Of a stretch of DNA of 64,000 bases, positions 37,451 through 45,886 are shown one piece after another; position 1 is the stretch's first letter; every line of letters starts with the position of its first letter. Under the pieces are notes generated by a model that was not told the origin of the DNA, made no database searches, and was given only the letters and a program-made list of their open reading frames with translations. The stretch lies in NCBI GenBank assembly GCA_964465145.1, contig CAYXJR010000010.1, positions 1 to 64,000 of the forward strand, written 5' to 3'. The stretch is from JAUVKA01 sp964465145 (lineage in GTDB: Bacteria > Bacteroidota > Bacteroidia > Bacteroidales > UBA12481). The position numbers and the translations under genes were made by a program.

Positions 37451-37550
37451 GCTTAAGTATAAGTACAAGGAATAAGTAAGGAGGGACTTTCAAAGATAGC
37501 CAATAACCTTGAGTTAATAAGCTGTATCTTTAATAATTCCGAATCTATTG

Positions 37551-38777
37551 TTATGGAATCTTCAAAATATTTCCCACTAACAAGATAGGATTACTCTCTT
37601 CTGAAATCTTGTTAGATATCTCAAGCAATTTGGATCGATAAGGTTCTTTGAATTCCTCATCTTCCAGTGCTTTCTCTACTTGATCTAAAAGATCCAGAGC
37701 AGAATAAATGTAAAATAATACTCCATTGCTCTGCACATTGAACGCCCTTTCATGTGCATCAACTATGTGATGTGTTGGGTTTAAATACAGCAAGTTATGA
37801 TATGACACCCGACCTTCCTCAGGATCAAAAATGTAGTTAGTATTTTCCCCATAGGATATAAAAGAGTTGTCCCTTTCGGCAGTTCCAGTTACAGTGAAAA
37901 TATGAAAGAAGATTTTGTTACCTATTTCAAAATCCAAGTCAAAACTCATGTCTCCTTCTAAGCCTGATTCAGGCATATTCTTTCCATAGTCGAAAATCAG
38001 GAAGGGGTACAATTGGTTCTTTATAGCCTTACTTAGAATCTCAGTTTTCCTGTTTTGGTACCAGATGTTCCTGCCATATGTTAATGCAGTATTTTCAACA
38101 TACCTGTTGAACCAACCTTCAGGTGCATTACATTGATTCAGCAAAGCTCCTTGTTTATTTTGTTCGTAATAATAAAAAGGCTCAGCACCCACATTAAAAG
38201 TACCTGATGGGATAATCATTAATGAATTTGCTCCGTTCAATAATACTTCAGAGCTCGTAATTGGAATTGCCTTCTTTATATCACCAATATATTCGCCGGT
38301 AACCAAATCGAAACTGAGTAAATAATTATTTTTCTGCACATCAGACAGATAAAGGATTTGAGAATCCTCATCAACTGTCCATCCAATTCTAAGGTATTCT
38401 TTAGGTCCAGCACCTCGTTTTGCCAGCGTTCGGATGAATTTGCCTTGTCGGTCAAATTGAAGAATTCCGTGTGCTCTGTGGTCCGTTTTTCTATCTTCAT
38501 CAAAAAAAGTTATCACTTCCCCAATCCTTTGAATAATAGGTTTAATTGGGCCAGGTTTAATTTGCACTAAATCAATATCTTCGGAATACCTGACGGCAGG
38601 ATTTAAGTATAATTTATGGAGAGCGGTCCCGCCTCTGAAAGCCAGGTTTTCATTGAGGAAATCATCCGAGAATATTTCTATCAAAGTCCTGCTAATAATT
38701 AGGTCCTGTTCTACCTGTGCAAATTCTTTCCATGGTGCAAATTTTTGCCATTTAGCTATATAGGGTTTAGGGATCAT
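37551..38777 (-). pseudogene. In-frame chimera: AbiEii toxin N-terminus fused to propeller C-terminus
   Basis: A 408-aa frame made of two families. Residues 1 to about 103 are the start of an AbiEii nucleotidyltransferase toxin (FAQVEQDLIISRTLIEIF, AFRGGTALHKLY, RYSEDIDLV with the catalytic GG and D-x-D residues). At about residue 105 it changes to a 6-bladed propeller: ILQFDRQGKFIRTLAKRGAG, PKEYLRIG, ending SNPILLVGNILKIP. AbiEii is normally about 300 aa, so two thirds are lost, and the propeller lacks its signal peptide and first blade. The start overlaps abiEi by 4 bp, so it is translated. It is probably a deletion product without either function. Confidence 0.88.
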
Positions 38778-39607
38778 AGGTCACTTTCCAATTTAATATT
38801 CACAACAACCTTCCATCTATTGCTCACAGCCCCCGGCTTTTGATTTGATTCCGGGCAAAGAAGAATCGGGAAATTTCTTGAATTACTTAAATGCTCAAAA
38901 ATTTGTTGGGCAAAATGAATTTCATTTGTTCCAAAATGTTCCAGAAGGTAGCCCAAACGCTGCAGATTGCTTTGTTTGGAGTACCAGATAAGAACTTCGG
39001 TTAAATCATTTTCTTCAATTTCTTCAGACAGTTCTTCCAGCGTTGGGAGTATTCGATTTAATCCGCCCAAGCTTGATTGGTAATTTATTAAATCCAGCAT
39101 GGTGAGTGCAGGACTTGAGATATGATATAAACCGGCATCCGATTTCCTGGTTTGAATATTGTTTTTGGGCCATTGAGATGAAGTTATAAAGCGAATATTG
39201 ATAGACGTTTTTTTTATGTCGATTAGTTTTGGTCTTTCTATTATTATATAGTCACGATGAACTTGCTGGTGGCTTGCCCCGTGTGTTTTAGCAGCTGTAT
39301 ATAGTCCAATATAGTACTTGCGGTTCAGATATTTAAAGAGTTTTTCTGAGTATAACTGAATTGGCAGTTTCTCAAAAGAAAAATAGCGGGGTGTCATAAT
39401 TATGTAAAACCCCTTTCTAAGATTAAAAATTTCCTTTTTCTCAATAAGGCGGGACAGTTCACTCCTGATTGAGACATCATTTTTACCTGTTTTTTCTTTT
39501 ATTTCCTGCAAAGAAAAAGAGTATTCTTCCCAGGATAGAAGCTGTTTTATGTATTCTGCTACTGTCAATCTTAGTAATTTTTCGAGCAAGTTACTGATTT
39601 TCGGCAA
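38774..39607 (-). CDS. abiEi: AbiEi-family antitoxin
   Basis: A 277-aa antitoxin of the type IV AbiE system. N-terminal winged-helix DNA-binding part (about 20-75: YSFSLQEIKEKTGKNDVSIR), then AbiEi_1-like segments (LYTAAKTHGASHQQVHRDYI, ALTMLDLINYQSSLGGLNRI). AbiEi represses its own operon and blocks the AbiEii nucleotidyltransferase. The first codon is TTG (39607-39605); no ATG is available upstream in frame. Its partner toxin is truncated and fused (previous entry), so this antitoxin has lost its target here. Confidence 0.82.
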   Translation of the reverse strand: MPKISNLLEKLLRLTVAEYIKQLLSWEEYSFSLQEIKEKTGKNDVSIRSELSRLIEKKEIFNLRKGFYIIMTPRYFSFEKLPIQLYSEKLFKYLNRKYYIGLYTAAKTHGASHQQVHRDYIIIERPKLIDIKKTSINIRFITSSQWPKNNIQTRKSDAGLYHISSPALTMLDLINYQSSLGGLNRILPTLEELSEEIEENDLTEVLIWYSKQSNLQRLGYLLEHFGTNEIHFAQQIFEHLSNSRNFPILLCPESNQKPGAVSNRWKVVVNIKLESDL

Positions 39608-39630
39608 TATTATAGAATTTTTCCTAAAAT

Positions 39631-39664
39631 AATATTTTCACATTGAAATATTCTATGAAATATT
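39631..39664. promoter_or_regulatory. Candidate AbiEi operator repeats
   Basis: AATATTTTCA (39631-39640) faces TTGAAATATT (39643-39652), and ATGAAATATT repeats at 39655-39664, all 25-55 bp upstream of the abiEi start. AbiEi proteins bind inverted repeats in their promoter, so this is a plausible site. Confidence 0.45.
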
Positions 39665-39673
39665 GCTTACAAA

Positions 39674-39820
39674 TCAAAACCTATATCCCATGGAAACTTG
39701 CCAGGTATCTTGAAAAGGATGGTTTGGATAAGTTGGAATAATATATGAAGCAGCCAGGTGAAAATTCTGGAATTCATATCCATATTCAATAAAAGGATCG
39801 TTTAGGAAGATCCTGTCCAT
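39674..39820 (-). pseudogene. C-terminal fragment of an outer-membrane beta-barrel protein
   Basis: A 48-codon frame overlapping the end of the DUF4249 gene. It reads FIEYGYEFQNFHLAASYIIP and ends TWQVSMGYRF, alternating hydrophobic strands with a terminal Phe, the signature of an outer-membrane barrel. There is no signal peptide and no other barrel strands, so it is a remnant. It suggests the DUF4249 gene once preceded an outer-membrane protein gene. Confidence 0.55.
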
Positions 39821-40815
39821 TGAGAAATCCGCAGTTTTCTCAATTTATTTTCGTTGATAAGGCCTTTCCTGGTTTCATAATCAAAACTCATAGAATCTTT
39901 AATGAAAAGGGTGGTGGTAGCCATGATACCCAGGCCATTGGTAATATTGGTATATCCCTGGGAGTTATAATCCGTATAACCGTTGAGAAATTTCATGTAT
40001 TCCACCATGGGAGCATCTCCTCCCACAACCTTCATATTAACTATTCCAAGATATCTTCTTATTACGGCAGGATCATCTTCAATCTGAAGAAGAACTTCCC
40101 TTATAAATTCATCGTAGGTAATATTAATTTGACGGTACCGATTGAAGAACGATTCGTTAGTCTGTGAATTTTGAATATGGACCCATTTTGAACGGTAACC
40201 TGATTCAAGTTCCTCAATGATTTCAAATGTAGCATCGAACTCACTCCAGGGATGTCCTTGAGCCCAGATAAACAGCAAGGGGGTAGAAGGAGTGAGGTAA
40301 AGGTAGGTCTGGTAATAAAGGGGTGTGACAATATCAAGTGAGTCAATACGCTTAATCTGGCATCCGGCATCTTCATAGCCTGGAATAGAGACTCTTACAG
40401 AAATACTATCAATACCATAAGTCTTGGCCAGCAGGGGGTGGGCAGGCGTATCCAGGATAACCCTGTGAAACTCAAAATATTCCTGCTCAGGATATAAAAA
40501 GAGTCCTGAATCCTTGTTGTTGGCATGGACCCGTTCAGCATTTATCACTATCCATTTTCTGGTAAAATGCTCCTTTAACCTGACCTCAACTTCTATATTT
40601 TTCCAATACAATGAGTCATGCATAAAACCAAATTCAGCCGGGCTTTTTTCTGCACCGAAGGATTTGGTTACAAGAATACGGTGTGTGGTATCGTGGTCAT
40701 CAAAAATTGCATAAATGATTGGTACCGGCCTGCCTGGCATATAGAAAACCGGATCAGTTTCACAGGCTCCAATTAAGAATGAAATTAGCAGAATAATTAT
40801 ACCGGTTCTTTTCAT
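39802..40815 (-). CDS. DUF4249-family lipoprotein
   Basis: A 337-aa lipoprotein (signal MKRTGIIILLISFLIGAC, Cys 18). It follows the DUF4249 layout seen at 24443 and 51435: PVPIIYAIFDDHDTTHRILV near 30-50, a PEQEYFEFHRVIL segment, and a late TNGLGIMATTTLFI segment. It follows the broken FISUMP gene by 2 bp and overlaps the outer-membrane remnant. Role unknown. Confidence 0.8.
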   Translation of the reverse strand: MKRTGIIILLISFLIGACETDPVFYMPGRPVPIIYAIFDDHDTTHRILVTKSFGAEKSPAEFGFMHDSLYWKNIEVEVRLKEHFTRKWIVINAERVHANNKDSGLFLYPEQEYFEFHRVILDTPAHPLLAKTYGIDSISVRVSIPGYEDAGCQIKRIDSLDIVTPLYYQTYLYLTPSTPLLFIWAQGHPWSEFDATFEIIEELESGYRSKWVHIQNSQTNESFFNRYRQINITYDEFIREVLLQIEDDPAVIRRYLGIVNMKVVGGDAPMVEYMKFLNGYTDYNSQGYTNITNGLGIMATTTLFIKDSMSFDYETRKGLINENKLRKLRISQWTGSS

Positions 40816-40817
40816 TA

Positions 40818-42320
40818 CTATTTATTTCTCATACACCGGACCGAGAACCCAGTCTTAATTGGACTGTTCCGAATCCAAACGCTTGGATTTGCGGAATAAA
40901 GGGAACTATTCCAGGCGATGGTTGAGGCATAAAGTTCTGATGTATAAAAATTTGCTTCACTACCAAAGCCGCTAAATTTCCCCTTATCATCCAGTTTTCC
41001 ACCCGGCATGGCAGAAAAGCCACTCGAATTTCTTGCATTTGAGTCATTTAGCCAACCGGAGGAGGTCCTCATCTTATGGGAAGGCTCTGGCCATAACTCA
41101 TGTACCAATCTGTACCATTCTCCCTTGTCTGGTAGGTGCCACCCTAATGGACAACTTCTTTTTGCTGCTTGCCAATTATACAATACGCCGTAGTTCCTGT
41201 ATTTCTCCAATCCTTTGGCTTCTGCTGTATCAGTGCCGAGATAACCATAAACATAATAGTAAGGTTTAGTATCCGACATCTCAGAAGGTGGATTAACTTC
41301 CGGTAAGTAGGCCAGATTGATCACCATCCAGGTCTGGTCTCCTATTGTTCTATAAGGATATTCCTGACCATCACGAATATCCACCAATGAGCCTCTCAGT
41401 GATATTTTCTCCATAACAAAATCGATTCTTTGCTCTATCTCTGAGAAAATAATTTCCTCCCTCAACTCAATATATTTGTAATCCTCGTTAATAGCTTTCC
41501 TTACAATGACTTCTCTTTCGCCATGCGGTACATATAAAATCCTGAATTGACCATTATCATCAGTAAAAGCTTTTAATCTGCTTTCAATCCCATTCGGGTT
41601 TATCACAACTACCTCTGCATTTTAGATGGGAAGGTTTTCCTGATCCGTAATCTTGCCTGAGACTTTAGATGAATTGACCACAGACAACATTTCAAAATCG
41701 AAATGTAGAATTTCATTAGGTGGTATCGCAACAACTGTTTCTTTTGGGCCAAAATCTTTTTTACTTGCGACTAAAGTGTCATTACGTGACACTAAGCCTG
41801 AAATAGAATATTCACCATTACTATCAGTATAGGTTTCTAAATTAGCGATCACGATCCTGACTCCATCAATAGGAATCTTACTATTTGAAAAGAAAACAGT
41901 TCCCAGTATACCTCCCAAGACAGGTTCTGTCAATCCGATAATAAGTTCTTTAGAGATTTCAAATTCCCCATCTGTAACACTTGCAATTAGAGTGTATGTA
42001 TTGCCCTCCCCATCGGCTGGTGATCTCCAATCCACCTCTTTCGTATTAACCGGGGTAAGAAACTCTCCACCAGTGGAGGTCCACATGTATTCCAAAGCAT
42101 CACCATCCTCATCTGAAGCTTCAACTGAAAAAGTATAAATAGTACCAGCGCTGGTGCTTATTGGATCCTGCATAATTTCTGAGGTAATAGGAGCATGATT
42201 TTTTTCGCAGGAGATGCATACTAAGATTATCGCCAAGAAAGGATAAATTAGAGACAATGGACTTCTTGTGAGAAGATACTCCCAAATAGCAATAACCGCT
42301 GCTGGTTTTGTTTTTGACAA
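40818..42320 (-). pseudogene. Ig/CarboxypepD/FISUMP lipoprotein gene with in-frame stop
   Basis: Paralogue of 47676-49139, broken by TAA at 41622-41624 (after ITDQENLPI). Past the stop the frame goes on without change (NAEVVVINPNGIESRLK) through a CarboxypepD_reg domain and a complete FISUMP domain (YRTIGDQTWMVINLAYLP, CPLGWHLPDKGEW, to GFSVRCMRNK). The 5' part has an Ig/cadherin-like domain (SVEASDEDGDALEYMW) and a lipobox (ILVCISC). The start is also doubtful: only a TTG at 42320 is in frame, while the ATG at 42325 is in another frame. One substituted base in the stop codon would restore the whole middle. Confidence 0.85.
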
Positions 42321-42335
42321 AACATAAAGATATAG

Positions 42336-42450
42336 GTCGGGGGAACACCTATAAAAGTAAGATTATTTTTAAGAAGACAATACTTCCTTTCAAAATAAAG
42401 CTTGAGGCTTAAGTATGAGTATAAGTAATAAGTTTTAGGGTTAAAAGTTA
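42336..42450 (-). promoter_or_regulatory. C-rich promoter, copy 2 of the duplicated upstream region
   Basis: Minus strand TTG (42380-42378), 18-nt spacer, TACTTTTA (42359-42352), then GGTGTTCCCCCG. The block is nearly identical to 22206-22310, although the genes that follow are unrelated. Past it, 42448-42500 carries 7-bp periodic repeats (ATCCAAC, ATCTGTC). Confidence 0.65.
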
Positions 42451-42533
42451 TCCAATATCCAACATCCAACTTTCGATATCTGTCATCTGTCATCTTAAAT
42501 CCGGTACCACCACTCACGACTCACAATCTCCGC

Positions 42534-43844
42534 TCACAACTGATACCGATATAGCCTTGAATAATATGGATACGTTTTCTCAGGATAAAGAAAATAGACG
42601 GCATTGTTACTAATCGTTATTCCTGTCATTCCAGGAAAGTCTGGTAAAGGTACATCTTCAAGGATTTTGCCAGCATCTGTGTCAAGATAACTGAGTACCC
42701 ATCCGGTATTTTTTCTTTCAAGACAGAATACCTGATCGGTACCCGGGTCATATAAATACTCTAATGATTTATAATCAGTTCCTTTCATAACCTTACGATC
42801 CACATGGAAAGAAATGGATTTTGAGTCGACAAAGGTTCCGTCTGTAGCATAAACAAGTAATGAATCTTTGTATAGATTCAGAATGTACAGATTTTCTCTA
42901 GTGTGAAATAGGGGAACGCTAATACGTCGGTAAACCTGAGAACTCTTGTTTTGATTGCGGCGCATTAATGCAAGTTGTATCCTCAATCTTTCAATGAAAT
43001 TTTCCTCCATTGACATGATTGCCAAAATTACGCTGCCTGCATGTCCGTAAACGTACTCGTATTCCTGAATTTCTTCCATTGTTGTATCTCTAATGCAGGT
43101 AAGAAATCTAGGCATAGAATCGCTCAACGAATAATAGTAGGTATGTAATCCTTCCTGTCTTGGAAGGTAATCTTGATATAAGAGTTTACCTGCAAAAAAT
43201 CCTTTGATCGGGTAAAATATTCTTTTGAATTCAGGCTTAGATAATCCATCAACAAAACCAATGGTATCAGGTGTGCCATAAATCTGAAAAACTGAATCCT
43301 CAAAAAACAAATGAACATTTCCAAAAACATCCCTGTAAAGCTTTTCCGGCTTTTTAACAGGGATAGAAAGTAAGGTATCCCCAAAAAGGTTCGCCATCCA
43401 TAATCGACCATTCTTTGGACGATTGTTGATGTATCCCAGCATCCAAAGGTGTGTAGAATCAATAGCGAAATCCTGCAAAGAAAAATCATCATTCTCAGTT
43501 AAGATCCTCATCCTCTCAGCAGTGATTTGTACTTCCTCTATATTGCTGATCATCTTCTGAATTCTGATCACAAGCATTCCTTCCGGCCACTGCTCTAAAG
43601 TAATGTCTGATTGTCCGTAGGATACATGAGTAATGCTCAGGGTAACTGGCATCTTGTCAACCTCTATCGAGAATTGTCCCAAAGAGTCAGAGATAACGGC
43701 CGAAACATTGGCCAGCAAAATATATGCATCAGGGACCGGTCTGCCAGATTCCTCATCAATAATAACTCCAGAAAGCTTGTTTTGGGAATAACCTCCCAGG
43801 CCGACTAAAAACACCATAACAACCAAAAGAATTTTGGATTGCAT
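42534..43844 (-). CDS. CarboxypepD_reg plus propeller-like protein, type A
   Basis: A 436-aa member of the local family. Signal MQSKILLVVMVFLVGLGGYSQ, CarboxypepD_reg domain (LSGVIIDEESGRPVPDAYIL, GQFSIEVDKMPVTL, then THVSYG), and a beta-rich body with LQDFAIDSTHLWMLGYINNRP, closing VYFLYPEKTYPYYSRLYRYQL. It is most similar to the plus-strand gene at 44323 (shared GYINNRP/GMVNNRP segment), 478 bp away and divergent; the pair likely arose by duplication. Confidence 0.8.
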   Translation of the reverse strand: MQSKILLVVMVFLVGLGGYSQNKLSGVIIDEESGRPVPDAYILLANVSAVISDSLGQFSIEVDKMPVTLSITHVSYGQSDITLEQWPEGMLVIRIQKMISNIEEVQITAERMRILTENDDFSLQDFAIDSTHLWMLGYINNRPKNGRLWMANLFGDTLLSIPVKKPEKLYRDVFGNVHLFFEDSVFQIYGTPDTIGFVDGLSKPEFKRIFYPIKGFFAGKLLYQDYLPRQEGLHTYYYSLSDSMPRFLTCIRDTTMEEIQEYEYVYGHAGSVILAIMSMEENFIERLRIQLALMRRNQNKSSQVYRRISVPLFHTRENLYILNLYKDSLLVYATDGTFVDSKSISFHVDRKVMKGTDYKSLEYLYDPGTDQVFCLERKNTGWVLSYLDTDAGKILEDVPLPDFPGMTGITISNNAVYFLYPEKTYPYYSRLYRYQL

Positions 43845-43861
43845 ATTTTAATAGATAAGTT

Positions 43862-43903
43862 GGAGGGACAGCTAAAGGTAATACAATCAACCTATAAATG
43901 CAA
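43862..43903 (-). promoter_or_regulatory. C-rich promoter of the 42534-43844 gene
   Basis: Minus strand TTG (43903-43901), 20-nt spacer, TACCTTTA (43880-43873), then GCTGTCCCTCC (43872-43862). Confidence 0.65.
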
Positions 43904-43926
43904 GTGTGATTCAAGTGATTCCGTAG

Positions 43927-43986
43927 CCCCTGGCCTTGTTGAGCTTGCGAAATCCCGATAGCGTCAGCGTATCGGGATGCCTGGGG
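43927..43986. repeat. Palindromic intergenic repeat (REP-like)
   Basis: ATCCCGATA (43952-43960) and TATCGGGAT (43970-43978) pair perfectly across a 9-nt loop; outer CCCCTGGC/GCCTGGGG nearly pairs too. GC-rich compared with its AT-rich surroundings. Confidence 0.6.
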
Positions 43987-44087
43987 TTTGTGATTCAAGG
44001 TGAGGGATGAGGCATATATTTCATTGATTAGTGGTTATTCGGTTCTAATTCATAAGCCATAACTGCTTTAGCCAGTACTCAAATATA

Positions 44088-44273
44088 CTAATTCAGTTCT
44101 GCAATATGAAGACTGGTATCAAAATGTTTCCCATCCTTATCAGGCTTGCTCACAACATCTATCAAATAGTTATTATATATGTAATCAACCATAAAATCTT
44201 TATTACTCTTATCCTTGAAAACAAATCTACTGTCCTTAGAAAGATCTGTTAATTTTCCTGATTTTTTCTGCCT
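44088..44273 (-). pseudogene. Unrecognised C-terminal coding remnant
   Basis: A 61-codon open stretch without a start, bounded upstream by a stop: KSGKLTDLSKDSRFVFKDKS, then NNYLIDVVSKPDKDGKHFDT and a final HIAELN. The composition is protein-like (acidic and basic residues balanced, typical codons), but I do not recognise the family. It fills most of the gap before the plus-strand gene at 44323. Confidence 0.3.
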
Positions 44274-44285
44274 CTAAAAAATCCT

Positions 44286-44302
44286 TATATTTGTTTGTCC
44301 CC
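44286..44302 (+). promoter_or_regulatory. C-rich promoter element of the 44323 gene
   Basis: TATATTTG (44286-44293; exact TAnnTTTG), then TTTGTCCCCCC. No clear TTG at the -33 position. Same C-rich start as the other surface-protein promoters. Confidence 0.5.
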
Positions 44303-44322
44303 CCTCATAAATAAACATTAGA

Positions 44323-45606
44323 ATGAAAACCTCGATAATCGTCATCCTGGCCTTTTCCATTTTGGCAGGTTTTCAAAATCAAGCTCAGGAACAAACACTT
44401 AAGGGTCAAATTATTGATCAAGATACACAGGAGGGAATTAGTGGGGCCACTGTCACGATTTCAACCAAGATTGGTACGATTTCAGACTCTATTGGTTATT
44501 TTTCAATCCCGGTTCGAAAATACCCTGTTGAAATTACAATTTCTCATCTTTCATATGGTGTCCAAAGCTTTACGATCAATTTCCAATCAGAGATTAAACT
44601 TGTGTTTAGGCTGTCAATGGCAAGAACCAATATTCCTGAAATCCTTGTTTCTGGAAAGAAACTTCAGATTCTTACAAAAGGTGCAGATTATTCTGTATCC
44701 GAATTTGAATTTGATAATAAATATATGTGGCTTATAGGAATGGTCAACAATAGGCCGAATAAAGCCCGACTTTTTTTAGCTAACCTAATCGGAGACACAC
44801 TCCACTCGGTACCAATCGAATTACCTGCTTCACTGATAAAAGACATCTTTGGGGATGTCCATTTGGAGACGGTTGATTCTATATTTCAGTTGTTTGGATC
44901 AAAAGACAGCATTCAAATTCTCCATGGAGAAAAGAGTGATGTTTTCTTTCAAATTATGGGAAGTTTTCAGGCAACCTTAGGGCCAGGCTTAGTGTATCAT
45001 CAATCAAACACTTATCAAAGGGAAAGCCGTGTTTATTATATTGACTCAACTATGAGCAGGCCAGAGCCGATCCTGGTGATTGAAGATCTCCCGGATGACC
45101 AGAGTTGGTTACCTGATGGATTAAAACAATTGGGACGATATTTTGGCCCAAGAACCGTTCAGCAAATACTCGACCAACAAAAAGGCTATTTCAGAGGAAT
45201 CCGGGATGAATCCATTTTCAAACTGAAAGACAGCCTTTATGTTATCGACTTAAATAATGACAAGTTGCATGTCATAGGCCCAGACTGTAGAGTTATTCGT
45301 TCAGTCCCGATAAGCTTCCATCACCAACCAAACCCTACAATTACCAACCTGTTTTTGAACTATAATGATCTAATTACTGATCCTTTGAACCACAAGGTTT
45401 ATGTGACTTATCATAAAAATAACAATTGGAGATTTGTACCACTTAATACTCAATTAGGCGAAACAGAAGCTGAACTGCCAATTCCAAAATATAATGCCAT
45501 GAACAACATCCGCATTCATGGTGGAGCATTATACTTCACCTACCCCGAAAAATTATTTCCATATTTTCAACGGGTTTATAGGATGTTGATACCTATAGAA
45601 GGGTGA
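44323..45606 (+). CDS. CarboxypepD_reg plus propeller-like protein, type A
   Basis: A 427-aa exported protein (signal MKTSIIVILAFSILAGFQNQAQ). CarboxypepD_reg domain about 24-105 (LKGQIIDQDTQEGISGATVT, GYFSIPVRKYPVEI, SHLSYG), linker PEILVSGKKLQIL, then the beta-rich body and the closure LYFTYPEKLFPYFQRVYRML. It is divergent from its closest relative at 42534 and convergent with a relic of the same family (45609-45836). Confidence 0.8.
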   Translation: MKTSIIVILAFSILAGFQNQAQEQTLKGQIIDQDTQEGISGATVTISTKIGTISDSIGYFSIPVRKYPVEITISHLSYGVQSFTINFQSEIKLVFRLSMARTNIPEILVSGKKLQILTKGADYSVSEFEFDNKYMWLIGMVNNRPNKARLFLANLIGDTLHSVPIELPASLIKDIFGDVHLETVDSIFQLFGSKDSIQILHGEKSDVFFQIMGSFQATLGPGLVYHQSNTYQRESRVYYIDSTMSRPEPILVIEDLPDDQSWLPDGLKQLGRYFGPRTVQQILDQQKGYFRGIRDESIFKLKDSLYVIDLNNDKLHVIGPDCRVIRSVPISFHHQPNPTITNLFLNYNDLITDPLNHKVYVTYHKNNNWRFVPLNTQLGETEAELPIPKYNAMNNIRIHGGALYFTYPEKLFPYFQRVYRMLIPIEG

Positions 45607-45608
45607 GA

Positions 45609-45836
45609 TTAGTTCATCCTATATAAACTCCTCACAGTCTCACCTAACCTCGGCTGATATGTAAACCAGATCACTCCATCACGGATCTTGATGTTTTCTA
45701 TAAATGGAAAACTTGGTGTTTCCAGTGTGCTGGTTATTTCGCCAGTATAGGGGTCGAATTCACCCAACAGAACTTTGCTCCCTTTATAATGGACCCAGTA
45801 GAGGTTCAGGGTAATTGTTAAACTGTTCACCCTCAC
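45609..45836 (-). pseudogene. C-terminal fragment of a CarboxypepD_reg/propeller family gene
   Basis: About the last 65 residues of a type A relative: YWVHYKGSKVLLGEFDPYTG and the closure IWFTYQPRLGETVRSLYRMN, compare VYFIYQVKSYPYYTNLYRMK at 10347. No start or N-terminal domain. It lies just beyond the end of the five-gene lipoprotein operon. Confidence 0.7.
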
Positions 45837-45886
45837 GACATCGTCTCAATAAAAACTTATTAGCAACAAGAGTCAATATTTTGATG

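Noticed and set aside
42248..42517. An 89-aa minus-strand gene upstream of the broken FISUMP gene
   Set aside because: It spans the shared promoter block and part of the FISUMP signal region in another frame; no protein-like features.
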